A stretch of DNA of 30,016 nt from Lachnospiraceae bacterium UBA3732 (lineage in GTDB: Bacteria; Bacillota; Clostridia; Lachnospirales; Lachnospiraceae). The notes under the pieces were generated by a model. That model was not told where the DNA came from, did no database searches, and worked only from the letters and a program-made list of their open reading frames with translations. Of this stretch, positions 16,134 to 24,254 are shown in pieces (position 1 is the stretch's first letter; each line of letters starts with the position of its first letter). The stretch covers positions 529-30,544 of the forward strand of contig DFHD01000080.1 of the NCBI GenBank assembly GCA_002372545.1. The letters run 5' to 3'. The position numbers were made by a program, and so were the translations under genes.

Positions 16134-16207
16134 CTGTCCCTGCCGGGCAGGGTTACTTCAAATAACATGAGGGAGATTTTCCCGGAGCTTACAGTTTTGG
16201 AGGGCAT

Positions 16208-17236
16208 ATGGAAGGTTCTGTAACCCTTCATGCGGATATGCATGAGATTCAGACGATATTTGGAGAATTTGATAAAAACGTTCGTAAAATTGAAGACGCG
16301 TTATCGGTTACCACGCTGTACCGGGACGGAATCCTGACCATTTCCGGGGAAAAGAAGGCGGCGGAGCAGGCGGGTACGGTATTTCATGACCTGCTGCATC
16401 TGGTGAAGAACGGATCGCCGATTTCCGAGCAGGCGGTGGATTATGCCATACGTCTTGCGGGAAATGGCGAAAATGAGCGTGTCAGCGATCTTTCCGGTGA
16501 CGGGGATCTTATCTGTCATACGCTTTCCGGGCGTCCGGTAAGGCCGAAGACCCACGGACAGAAAAACTATGTGAAGGCGATTGACGAAAATATGATCGTT
16601 TTCGGAACAGGTCCTGCCGGAACAGGAAAAACATATCTTGCCATGGCCAAGGCCATTACTGCCTTTAAGCGCGGCGATGTGGAAAGAATCATCCTGACCA
16701 GGCCTGCCATTGAGGCGGGAGAGAAGCTGGGATATCTGCCCGGAGATCTGCAGAGCAAGATCGATCCCTATCTGCGGCCGCTTTATGATGCCCTTTACGA
16801 GATCATGGGGGCGGAAAGCTTTCAGCGGAATGTGGAAAAGGGTCTGATCGAGGTTGCGCCCTTGGCATATATGCGCGGACGTACGCTGGACAGGGCGTTC
16901 ATTGTCCTGGACGAGGCGCAGAATACCACAGAATCCCAGATGAAGATGTTCCTGACCCGTATCGGGTTCGGCTCCAAGGCAGTGGTAACGGGCGACCTGA
17001 CCCAGAAGGATCTGGGCGGAAGCGTTCAATCCGGTCTGGAGACGGCGCTGAAGGTCGTAAAAGGGATCGAAGGGATCGCCCTTGTGGAGCTGACCAGCGT
17101 GGACGTTGTCCGTCATCCGCTTGTTCAGAAGATCGTTGAGGCATATGAGGTTTATGACCGCAAAAAAGCCCGCAGCGCCGCACCTGTCAGAAATGAAAAA
17201 AGAGGCAGGGACGGCCGCCGGGATAAACGGAAATAA
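16208..17236 (+). CDS. phoH: PhoH-like ATPase
   Basis: PhoH-like proteins (YbeZ group) are P-loop ATPases linked to RNA metabolism and to YbeY. The 342-residue protein has the Walker A motif GPAGTGKT (135-142), Walker B FIVLDEAQN (231-239, D235/E236), the conserved ILTRPAIEAGEKLGYLPGDL and GFGSKAVVTGDLTQ. The N-terminal 100 residues hold a small KH-like domain (SVTLHADMHEIQTIFGEFD). The C-terminal tail is very basic, which fits nucleic acid binding. GGAGGG lies only 3 bases before the ATG, a tight spacing. Its neighbour ybeY is the typical partner. Confidence 0.94.
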   Translation: MEGSVTLHADMHEIQTIFGEFDKNVRKIEDALSVTTLYRDGILTISGEKKAAEQAGTVFHDLLHLVKNGSPISEQAVDYAIRLAGNGENERVSDLSGDGDLICHTLSGRPVRPKTHGQKNYVKAIDENMIVFGTGPAGTGKTYLAMAKAITAFKRGDVERIILTRPAIEAGEKLGYLPGDLQSKIDPYLRPLYDALYEIMGAESFQRNVEKGLIEVAPLAYMRGRTLDRAFIVLDEAQNTTESQMKMFLTRIGFGSKAVVTGDLTQKDLGGSVQSGLETALKVVKGIEGIALVELTSVDVVRHPLVQKIVEAYEVYDRKKARSAAPVRNEKRGRDGRRDKRK

Positions 17237-17285
17237 ACGGAAATAATCCGTGTATGAGTTGAAAGAAGAGGGAAAATCTGCTATT

Positions 17286-17792
17286 ATGAATCTGGAAATC
17301 GAGGATGATTTCGGTGTCGGGGAGCCGGAGCTGGTGCGTAAAATCCTGGAGGATGTGCTCGCCTCCTGTCTTGAGCTTCTGGACGTAAAATATTCCTGTG
17401 ATGTTTCCGTCACGCTGACGGATGACGAGCGTATCCGGGAGATCAACAGGGAGACCAGAGACCTGGATAAATCCACGGATGTTCTTTCGTTTCCCATGCT
17501 GAGCTTTGAAACGCCGGGGGATCTTTCGCTTGCGGAAGAGGACCGGGCGGGAAGCTTTCATCCGGAAACGGGAGACCTTCTTTTGGGGGATGTTGTGATC
17601 TCCATGGATCATGTGAAGGCGCAGGCAGAGGCGTATAACCATAGCGAAAAGCGGGAGCTTGCTTTTCTCATGGCACACAGCCTGCTGCATCTGTTCGGCT
17701 ATGACCACGAAACGGACGGGGAAAGGATAGAAATGGAAAAGCTTCAGGAGGAAATCCTGAATCGGAAAGGATATACAAGAGATGTTTGTTAA
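17286..17792 (+). CDS. ybeY: endoribonuclease YbeY
   Basis: YbeY is a zinc endoribonuclease for 16S rRNA 3'-end maturation and ribosome quality control. The 168-residue protein ends with the metal-binding triad H131, H135 and H141 in AHSLLHLFGYDHE. It also has TDDERIREINRETRDLDKST and VLSFPM before it, as in all YbeY proteins. A GTG at 17250 would add 12 residues but has no ribosome binding site. The ATG at 17286 gives the usual family length, though its GAAGAGGG lies about 15 bases upstream, so the start is not certain. The next gene begins within its last codons. Confidence 0.93.
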   Translation: MNLEIEDDFGVGEPELVRKILEDVLASCLELLDVKYSCDVSVTLTDDERIREINRETRDLDKSTDVLSFPMLSFETPGDLSLAEEDRAGSFHPETGDLLLGDVVISMDHVKAQAEAYNHSEKRELAFLMAHSLLHLFGYDHETDGERIEMEKLQEEILNRKGYTRDVC

Positions 17793-18879
17793 GGGAAGAA
17801 AAACGGTCAGCCTGATCGCAATGGCCGGCATGCTGGCTCTGGGAACAGCCGGATGCGGAAAGAAGAAAAAGGCAGCGGATACATCGGAATATCAGGTGAA
17901 CCTGAAACCGGTCACCACCATGACAAAGCAGCTGCCGGAAATTGCCGGAAGCGAGCTGCCGGACCATAACGGTCTGGTACAGATCGATATCAACGGCAAG
18001 TGGGTAAAGCCGGAAGAGGCGAATAAGCGCTATATTGCCGTGATGATCAATAATATCGACGAGGCTATGCCCCAGTCGGATATTGAGCAGGCGGATATCA
18101 TCTATGAGGCGGTTGTCGAGGGCGGTATCACCCGTCTGATGGCACTGTATTCCGACACCACCGGTCTGGAGAAGATCGGACCGATCCGGAGTGCGCGTCA
18201 TTATTATGACCGTGCCACCATCGGTATGGATGCTATTTATGTACACGTTGGCCAGTCTATCTTTGCGGAAGCTGATTTCGAGAACTTCCCGCTGATCGAG
18301 GATATCAACGGCTCCTATGACGGCGGCTTCTTCCGGGATGAGTCCCGTGTCGCACCGCATAACTGCTATATCACGGCAGATGCGATCGAGGAGCAGATCA
18401 AGGATAAGGGGTACAGCCGTACAAAGAGATCCAATGCTGAGCGGATGTTCCTGTATTATGACAAGGATACTGAGCTGAAGGACGGCCAGAAGGCCGAGAA
18501 GGTCACCTGTGCCTTCCACAGCGGCCGTCAGCCCTGGTTTGAGTATGACGCAAAGGAAAAGGTATATAAGCGCTTCCAGTACGGCACGGAGCAGATCGAC
18601 GACCAGACCGGCAATCAGCTGGCCTTCAAGAACCTGCTCATTAAGATCACGCCGTATCCGCTTGTATCCGGAACGGAATCCATGATGGATCCCATCACAG
18701 AGGGAAGCGGCGAGGGTTACTACGCTACAGATGGTAAGATCATCCCGGTTACCTGGTCCAGGCCGACCATGGAATCCGTTACCCATTACTATGACAAGGA
18801 TGGAAAGGAAATCTATCTGAATCCCGGCAAGACCTTCATCACCATTTTCCCCACAACCGGTGAGGTATCATGGGAGTAA
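17782..18879 (+). CDS. DUF3048 (YerB-like) lipoprotein
   Basis: This 365-residue protein is a predicted membrane-anchored lipoprotein. It has a basic start (MFVKGRKTVS), a hydrophobic stretch and a relaxed lipobox LGTAGC with C25 as the lipidated residue, then a Lys-rich linker. The body matches the DUF3048/YerB pattern: RYIAVMINNIDEAMPQSDIE, ADIIYEAVVEGGITRLMALY, GPIRSARHYY and the late PVTWSRPT. The function of the family is unknown; it belongs to the outside of the membrane. It overlaps ybeY by 11 bases and the next flavoprotein gene by 10, so the chain is one transcript. Confidence 0.88.
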   Translation: MFVKGRKTVSLIAMAGMLALGTAGCGKKKKAADTSEYQVNLKPVTTMTKQLPEIAGSELPDHNGLVQIDINGKWVKPEEANKRYIAVMINNIDEAMPQSDIEQADIIYEAVVEGGITRLMALYSDTTGLEKIGPIRSARHYYDRATIGMDAIYVHVGQSIFAEADFENFPLIEDINGSYDGGFFRDESRVAPHNCYITADAIEEQIKDKGYSRTKRSNAERMFLYYDKDTELKDGQKAEKVTCAFHSGRQPWFEYDAKEKVYKRFQYGTEQIDDQTGNQLAFKNLLIKITPYPLVSGTESMMDPITEGSGEGYYATDGKIIPVTWSRPTMESVTHYYDKDGKEIYLNPGKTFITIFPTTGEVSWE

Positions 18880-20249
18880 CAGGTAAAACTGCATATGATG
18901 TGATCATTGTTGGCGGCGGACCGGCTGGTCTTGCTGCGGCCATAGAAAGCTCCCGACGGGGGCTTTCTTCGGTTATACTGGACAGAAATAAGAAGCCGGG
19001 GAAAAAGCTGTATGCTACCGGAAACGGCCGCTGCAACGTCACCAACAAGGTTATGGACGGATCCTGCTACTACGGCAGCAGCTTCGCACAAAGGATCATG
19101 GAAAACGTGAGCCGCGAGGATGGCTGTCAGCTGAATACATGGGTTCTGCAGTATCTGGAGGAGCTGGGCGTTCCCTGCGTGGAAAAAGGGGGATATTATT
19201 ATCCCCGTTCCCTGCAGGCCTCTGCAGTGGTCTGGGCGCTTACGGATGCCGCCAGGCTCAGTGGCGCGGAGATCGTATCCGGGATGGAGGCAGTGTCAGC
19301 AGAAGAGATCAGCGATGATCAGACGATCTCAGAAAGGATACCAGGTAAAGAAAAACGGCATCTGCAACAGCAGCTGCAAAAGGAGAGGATTCAATATCGT
19401 GTAAAAACAGTCTCCGGAGAAGAATTCCGGGGGAAAGCTTTGATCCTTGCCGCAGGCGGCGCCTCTCAGCCCCATTTAGGCGCTTTTGATATTTTTACGT
19501 GCAGTTTACTGACCCGGGGCTTAAATCTGAAAATTAAGCCTTTCCGGCCGGTTCTGGGGCCGATCCCTGTTGACGGCATCCCGGAAGAACTGAACGGGGT
19601 GAGAGTGCAGGGGCGGATCACTGCCGTTGGCCGGAAAGCTGCAAAGGAAACTGTTTCGGACCAAAATGCTTTCGCTGTCAATATACAGGACAGGAATCCT
19701 ATGATCACCGAAACCGGTGAGCTTCAGCTTTTGACCGGAACCCTGTCCGGAATTGCCGCTTTTCAGGTATCGCCGCTGGTCCGGGCAGGGGACTGTATAT
19801 CCGTAAATCTGTTGCCGGAGCTCAGCGATAAAGATTTTATTTCGCAGTTCCTGCATCAGAAAACGGTTAACCCAAGGCGACGATTATATGCCTTTTTGAA
19901 CGGCTATCTGCCGGATAAGCCTGCGTTATTTATGATCCAAAAGGTGTTTTCGGACCGCGGAGCGAAGATTCTTCTGGCGGATGTGACCGAAAAGGATGCG
20001 GAGGAGCTTTATGAACGCTGTACGGACTGGCAGCTGACTGTTTCCGGAGAGGTATCCGCCGACAGCTCGCAGGCATCCGCCGGAGGACTCATGACCGATT
20101 CAGTCGATCCCTCTACTATGGCTGTTTTGCGGCACGATGGACTTTACGCCGCCGGTGAAATGCTTGACGTCCTGGGAAAGTGCGGCGGCTATAATATCAG
20201 CTTTGCCCTGCGGACCGGTTATCTGGCCGGAAGACATGTCCTGAAGTAA
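18870..20249 (+). CDS. BaiN/YhiN-family FAD-dependent oxidoreductase
   Basis: This 459-residue flavoprotein belongs to the HI0933/YhiN/BaiN family. The FAD motif VIIVGGGPAGLAAAIES is at the start, followed by KKLYATGNGRCNVTN, a family signature. The C-terminal FAD signature is YAAGEMLDVLGKCGGYNISF and the end RTGYLAGRH. The central substrate domain is less conserved. Physiological substrates are known for few members; BaiN was linked to bile-acid reduction, but that cannot be assumed here. It overlaps the DUF3048 gene by 10 bases. A 61-base A/T-rich gap follows. Confidence 0.9.
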   Translation: MGVTGKTAYDVIIVGGGPAGLAAAIESSRRGLSSVILDRNKKPGKKLYATGNGRCNVTNKVMDGSCYYGSSFAQRIMENVSREDGCQLNTWVLQYLEELGVPCVEKGGYYYPRSLQASAVVWALTDAARLSGAEIVSGMEAVSAEEISDDQTISERIPGKEKRHLQQQLQKERIQYRVKTVSGEEFRGKALILAAGGASQPHLGAFDIFTCSLLTRGLNLKIKPFRPVLGPIPVDGIPEELNGVRVQGRITAVGRKAAKETVSDQNAFAVNIQDRNPMITETGELQLLTGTLSGIAAFQVSPLVRAGDCISVNLLPELSDKDFISQFLHQKTVNPRRRLYAFLNGYLPDKPALFMIQKVFSDRGAKILLADVTEKDAEELYERCTDWQLTVSGEVSADSSQASAGGLMTDSVDPSTMAVLRHDGLYAAGEMLDVLGKCGGYNISFALRTGYLAGRHVLK

Positions 20250-20310
20250 TAAACAGAGTAAAATATAAATTGTATAAATATTTACTAAAGATAACAATAA
20301 GGAATCAAAC

Positions 20311-21225
20311 ATGAATAGTTCGGTGGTTTTGCAGCAGATGGGTGTGATCGTCATTTTGGTGTCGATCGGAATATATCTATATAAGCGGAAGGTTGTGGAT
20401 GATCATGTATCGAGAAAGATCTCTGTGATCATCATGGATATCTGTAATCCGGCCCTGATCCTCGGTTCAATCCTGTCCGGTAATGTAGCGGCAACCCATA
20501 AAGAGCTCCTGGAGGCTATCCTTCTTGGCGTGGCCTTTTACGTGGTTCTCATGGTGATGGGCGGCCTGCTTCCCGTTTTATTCCGGGTGAAGAAGGACGA
20601 CCGCCGATTTTATAACCTGATGGTGGTCTACACCAATGTAGGCTTTATCGGTATACCGGTGGCAAAGGCTATCCTGCCGGATAAATCGATCCTTTACGTC
20701 ATTATCTGCAATGTCATGTACAGCCTTCTTTTTTACACCCATGGCATAACGGTACTGAGCCATGGAAAAGAGAAGATGAATCTGAAAAAGGTGATCAGCC
20801 CGGGAACGGTTATGGCTGTCCTGAGCCTTGTGGTCTGCTGGTTCGGGATAACTCCGCCGCAGATCATCAGCAGCACAGTCACGCATGTCGGTAATGCAAC
20901 CGTATTTCTTTCCATGACCCTTCTCGGTGTATCCATTGCCCGTTCTGATTTCCGGCAGGGCTTCAGGGAAATGCGGCTGTGGGGATATATTCTGATCCGT
21001 ATGGTGCTTTTTCCTCTGGCGGTTTTCTTCCTTCTGCAGGCACTTCACCGCAGCACACCGGAGGTTCTGGGCTTCTGCCTTATGGCAGCCATGCCGGTAG
21101 GAAACCTGCCGCTGATCCAGTCAGAGAAGATGGGAGAGGATACGACTCTCCTTTCCGGTGCGATCACCGTTACGACAGTGGCATCCATTGTCACCATCAC
21201 CGTGCTGATGCTGATCGTGGCATAA
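20311..21225 (+). CDS. AEC-family (auxin efflux carrier-like) permease
   Basis: This 304-residue protein is hydrophobic throughout, with about ten probable membrane helices. Family features are the N-terminal VILVSIGIYLYKRKVV, the central YTNVGFIGIPVAKAIL, which is the conserved AEC glycine motif, and LCFCLMAAMPVGN-like segments near the end. In bacteria AEC transporters often carry organic acids such as malate. AAGGA is 7 bases upstream of the ATG. The protein is full length. Directly after its stop, in the same frame, lies the 3' relic of a D,D-carboxypeptidase gene, so this region has been rearranged. Confidence 0.88.
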   Translation: MNSSVVLQQMGVIVILVSIGIYLYKRKVVDDHVSRKISVIIMDICNPALILGSILSGNVAATHKELLEAILLGVAFYVVLMVMGGLLPVLFRVKKDDRRFYNLMVVYTNVGFIGIPVAKAILPDKSILYVIICNVMYSLLFYTHGITVLSHGKEKMNLKKVISPGTVMAVLSLVVCWFGITPPQIISSTVTHVGNATVFLSMTLLGVSIARSDFRQGFREMRLWGYILIRMVLFPLAVFFLLQALHRSTPEVLGFCLMAAMPVGNLPLIQSEKMGEDTTLLSGAITVTTVASIVTITVLMLIVA

Positions 21226-21330
21226 AAATATAATAATGAACCCTGGCACTTTCGTTATGTGGGTAAAGATAACGCCGAAAAGATCCACGAAAGCGGAAAG
21301 ACACTGGAAGAATATCTTAGGATTTATTAA
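21226..21330 (+). pseudogene. 3' relic of a VanY-type D,D-carboxypeptidase
   Basis: Reading in the frame after the permease stop gives KYNNEPWHFRYVGKD, followed by NAEKIHESGKTLEEYL and a stop at 21328-21330. EPWHFRYVG is the diagnostic C-terminal signature of VanY/DacB-type D-Ala-D-Ala carboxypeptidases; its histidine is a zinc ligand. The other 200 or so residues of such an enzyme are absent: the segment before it is the permease gene. There is no start codon or ribosome binding site for this piece. It is most easily read as what remained after a deletion or insertion. The GH13 gene begins 29 bases downstream. Confidence 0.8.
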
Positions 21331-21359
21331 ACTCGTTCAAAAAGCAGGAGAGAGCGCAG

Positions 21360-22931
21360 ATGAAGAATATGCCGAAGTGGCTGGATACAGCTGTATTTTA
21401 TGAAATCTATCCCCAAAGCTTTTACGATTCCAACGGAGACGGGATCGGCGACATACCCGGTATCATTGAAAAGCTGCCGTATCTCTCTGACCTTGGCATA
21501 AACGCACTCTGGATCAACCCCTGTTTTGATTCACCCTTTAAGGATGCGGGTTATGATGTCAGGGATTATAAACGGATCGCACCCCGGTACGGAACGAATG
21601 AAGATGCGGCAAGGCTTTTTTCGGCTGCTCACGAGGCTGGGATCCGGGTGCTCCTGGATCTTGTTCCCGGACATACCTCCGAGGAGCATCCCTGGTTTCT
21701 GAGAAGCAAAGAGGCAGAGGAGAATGAATATTCCGACCGGTATATCTGGACGGATTTCTGGATCACCGGTGTGCCCGGAAGGCCGTATATCGGCGGAGAA
21801 GCGCCGAGAAACGGCACCTATATGCTGAATTTTTTCAAGTGTCAGCCGGCCCTGAACTACGGCTGGAAGAATCCCACTGAGTCCTGGCAGAGTCCGTCAG
21901 GCGGAGAGGCGGCCAGAAAGACGATCGAAGCCATAAAGGATGTGATGCGCTTCTGGCTGGATATGGGCTGCGACGGCTTCCGGGTGGATATGGCGGACAG
22001 CCTGGTCAAAAATGATGACGAGCGGAAGTCGGAAACCTCCAAGATCTGGCGGGAGATCCGGGATATGCTGGATCAGGAGTACCCGGAGACTGCCATGGTG
22101 TCGGAATGGAGCAATCCGGAGCTTGCCATTAACAGTGCCGGATTCCATATGGATTTCTATCTGGATCATATAGGAAATGGCTATAATACGCTGCTTCGCG
22201 ACGGAGAAAGCGGCGGAGAGGATAACAGCTATTTCCGGCAGGAGGGAAAAGGCAGCATCCGGCGGTTTTTAACGGACTATCTGCCAAGGTACACTGTTTC
22301 CCGAGAAAAGGGCTATATGGCACTGATCACCTGTAATCATGACACCCCAAGGGCATCCCTTACGCTTTCTGAAAATGAGCGGAAAATAGCCTATGCGACG
22401 ATTTTCACCCTTCCCGGCGTTCCCTTCCTGTATTATGGTGATGAGATCGGCATGTCTTACAGAAAGCTTCCCACAAAGGAAGGCGGCTATACCCGGACGG
22501 GTTCCCGAACGCCCATGCAGTGGAACAACGGGGCAAATCTCGGCTTTTCCACAGCTGAACCGATGGAGCTTTATCTTCCGGTGGAAGAGAGGGGCAGCTC
22601 ACACACGGTCGAAGCACAGCAGAAAACGAAGGATTCCCTTTATCATGTCATGCGTCAAGTCATTCAGCTCCGGAAAAGCCAGCCTGATCTTTGCGATAAC
22701 ATGAAATTTGAAGTATTGGCAGATGCGGATGATACGCCGTTCATCTACAAACGCGGAAAATTGATCTGTATGGTGAATCCGGGAAATAAACCAAGGAAAA
22801 TCCCGCAGGAAGTGAATGATTCCCTCAAATTCGTTAAAAATATATTTCAGGTAAATACAGTCAGTGAAACTGTATTTACCGAACATCAGGAGCTTGCTCC
22901 GGGATGTTTTGTGTGTATGATGACTATGTGA
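21360..22931 (+). CDS. GH13 alpha-glucosidase/amylase-like enzyme
   Basis: This 523-residue protein is a glycoside hydrolase of family 13. It has the full (beta/alpha)8 signature set: FYEIYPQSFYDSNGDGIGD, GINALWINPCF, DLVPGHTS (region I), GFRVDMAD with nucleophile D210 (region II), MVSEWSNPE with E249 (region III) and CNHDTPR with H327-D328 (region IV). No signal peptide is seen, so it acts in the cytosol, probably on imported alpha-glucosides. Region I has glycine where an asparagine is usual before the histidine. The C-terminal part is a beta-sandwich-like domain. GGAGAG precedes the start. A weak hairpin terminator follows. Confidence 0.9.
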   Translation: MKNMPKWLDTAVFYEIYPQSFYDSNGDGIGDIPGIIEKLPYLSDLGINALWINPCFDSPFKDAGYDVRDYKRIAPRYGTNEDAARLFSAAHEAGIRVLLDLVPGHTSEEHPWFLRSKEAEENEYSDRYIWTDFWITGVPGRPYIGGEAPRNGTYMLNFFKCQPALNYGWKNPTESWQSPSGGEAARKTIEAIKDVMRFWLDMGCDGFRVDMADSLVKNDDERKSETSKIWREIRDMLDQEYPETAMVSEWSNPELAINSAGFHMDFYLDHIGNGYNTLLRDGESGGEDNSYFRQEGKGSIRRFLTDYLPRYTVSREKGYMALITCNHDTPRASLTLSENERKIAYATIFTLPGVPFLYYGDEIGMSYRKLPTKEGGYTRTGSRTPMQWNNGANLGFSTAEPMELYLPVEERGSSHTVEAQQKTKDSLYHVMRQVIQLRKSQPDLCDNMKFEVLADADDTPFIYKRGKLICMVNPGNKPRKIPQEVNDSLKFVKNIFQVNTVSETVFTEHQELAPGCFVCMMTM

Positions 22932-22941
22932 TGTATATATG

Positions 22942-22964
22942 CGCATCGATGCTCATGCGTTTTT
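22942..22964 (+). terminator. weak terminator after the GH13 gene
   Basis: A 5-bp stem (CGCAT with ATGCG) and loop are followed by TTTTT (22960-22964). The stem is short. The palindrome GCATCGATGC at 22943-22952 competes with it. Confidence 0.45.
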
Positions 22965-22996
22965 GTAATGAGTAAAATGTTGAATAAAGAATCCCC

Positions 22997-23025
22997 TTGA
23001 CAAAAATCCCCCGGGATAGTAGTAT
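22997..23025 (+). promoter_or_regulatory. promoter of the recombinase gene
   Basis: TTGACA at 22997-23002 and TAGTAT at 23020-23025 are separated by 17 bases. Transcription would begin near 23032, leaving a leader of about 150 bases with several inverted repeats. Confidence 0.6.
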
Positions 23026-23056
23026 GGTTTCAGATCTATTTTTGCGTGAAACCATA
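23023..23056. other. 10-bp inverted repeat, possible recombinase site or leader hairpin
   Basis: TATGGTTTCA (23023-23032) and TGAAACCATA (23047-23056) are perfect inverted copies with 14 bases between. With one mismatch the arms reach 12 bases. A short TTTT at 23058-23061 follows. The position overlaps the promoter -10 and early leader, 128 bases upstream of the recombinase start. It could bind the recombinase or act as an attenuator. Confidence 0.5.
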
Positions 23057-23075
23057 GTTTTGCGAAAAAATACGC

Positions 23076-23087
23076 CTGTTCAGCAGG
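23076..23087 (-). repeat. short match to the intergenic repeat family
   Basis: On the minus strand this reads CCTGCTGAACAG, identical to 7581-7592 before hisD. It is too short to be certain that it is a member of the same family. Confidence 0.3.
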
Positions 23088-23105
23088 ACAGAATAGTGCT
23101 ACTTA

Positions 23106-23122
23106 TGTTACAAAATGTAACA
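23106..23122. other. TGTTAC-N5-GTAACA inverted repeat
   Basis: A 17-base operator-like palindrome (TGTTAC, spacer AAAAT, GTAACA) lies in the recombinase leader. It has the shape of a dimeric repressor site, but its binder is unknown. Confidence 0.45.
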
Positions 23123-23149
23123 ATTAACGTTTTTAACTGTGGAAACCGA

Positions 23150-23158
23150 TGTGGATAA
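23150..23158 (-). promoter_or_regulatory. perfect DnaA-box 9-mer
   Basis: The plus strand reads TGTGGATAA, the complement of the DnaA box TTATCCACA. A weaker match (TGTGGAAAC, 7 of 9) starts at 23138. A perfect 9-mer is expected by chance about once in four such windows, so function is unproven. Confidence 0.35.
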
Positions 23159-23183
23159 CTTTTACGGAGGTGTTGATAATCTC

Positions 23184-24236
23184 ATGGCGAAATCAGCATA
23201 CGAAAAGGATCTCGAACAAAAACAGATCCTCAGACTTAGAGAAATCACAAACGAACTTCCGGTTTATGTCCGGACATATTTTCGTTCCATTGCAGAAACC
23301 ACACAGCCAAGAACACGTATTGGCTATGCCTATGATATCAAGTATTTTTTTGAGTATTTAAAGGAGGCAAATCCGGCTCTGAAAAACACGGATTTTAAAG
23401 ATATTTCCTGTGATGACCTGAACCGCCTTACAGCGGCTGATTTTGAGGATTATCTGGACTATATTACGCTTTACTGTAAAAACGGCCAGAATTATACCAA
23501 TGAGGCGGCTTCCAAAAAACGGAAATTATGCGCCTTGCGCGGCTTTTTCCGTTATCTTTATCAGACCGACCAGATTTCCGAGGATGTCTCGGTAAAGGTC
23601 CGTATGCCGAAGGTACGCGAGCATAATATCATTCGTATGGAAACCGATGAGGTTGTGAATTTTCTTGATAATGTGGAATTTGGCAATAAGCTGACTGACC
23701 ATCAGCAGGCTTATCATGAAAAGCTGAAAACCCGGGATCTGGCCCTGCTTACGCTGATGCTCAGCACCGGGATCCGTGTTTCCGAGTGTGTTGGTTTAAA
23801 CATCACGGATATTGATTTTGATAACGATCAGATCCGCGTACTCAGAAAAGGCGGAAACGAAAGCACGGTATATTTTTCGGATGAGGCGGAAACGGTTCTC
23901 AGGGAATACCTGGAGGAACGCAGGAAGATCACGCCGAAAAAGGGGTCTGAGGATGCTCTCTTCCTCTCCTCTCAGCGTTCCCGGATCTCTGTCCGATCCG
24001 TGGAATATCTGGTAAAAAAATATGCCAGAGTGACCAATCCGCTGAAGCATATCACGCCGCATAAGCTCCGCAGTACCTACGGTACAGCATTATATAAAGA
24101 AACCGGGGATATTTACCTTGTGGCTGATGTTTTAGGCCACAAGGATGTCAATACCACCCGGAAACATTATGCAGATATGGATGATGAAAGAAAACGCGCC
24201 GCCCGGAACAAGGTTCAGCTCCGGGAGGACGAGTGA
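23184..24236 (+). CDS. XerS-like tyrosine recombinase
   Basis: This 350-residue protein is a site-specific tyrosine recombinase. The C-terminal catalytic domain has all expected residues: R198 in TGIRVSE, K222, H293 and R296 in HKLR, H319 in LGHKDVNTT and nucleophile Y329 in KHYADM. The long N-terminal core-binding domain (YVRTYFRSIAETTQ, RTRIGYAYDIKYFFEYL) resembles XerS of streptococci, which acts alone at its dif site, rather than XerC or XerD, which are about 300 residues. GGAGGTG (23166-23172) precedes the ATG at 23184; a GTG at 23139 would add 15 poorly supported residues. Either chromosome dimer resolution or an element integrase is possible; no element is seen around it. Confidence 0.85.
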   Translation: MAKSAYEKDLEQKQILRLREITNELPVYVRTYFRSIAETTQPRTRIGYAYDIKYFFEYLKEANPALKNTDFKDISCDDLNRLTAADFEDYLDYITLYCKNGQNYTNEAASKKRKLCALRGFFRYLYQTDQISEDVSVKVRMPKVREHNIIRMETDEVVNFLDNVEFGNKLTDHQQAYHEKLKTRDLALLTLMLSTGIRVSECVGLNITDIDFDNDQIRVLRKGGNESTVYFSDEAETVLREYLEERRKITPKKGSEDALFLSSQRSRISVRSVEYLVKKYARVTNPLKHITPHKLRSTYGTALYKETGDIYLVADVLGHKDVNTTRKHYADMDDERKRAARNKVQLREDE

Positions 24237-24254
24237 ATTGAGTAGAATTACATA

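Noticed and set aside
17223..17242. Two tandem copies of ATAAACGGAA at the phoH end
   Set aside because: A simple 10-base duplication across the stop codon; no consequence beyond a second in-line stop.
23184..24236. Recombinase as integrase of a mobile element
   Set aside because: No excisionase, attachment repeats, tRNA target or other element genes are nearby. The long XerS-like N-terminus fits a housekeeping role better, although this is not proven.
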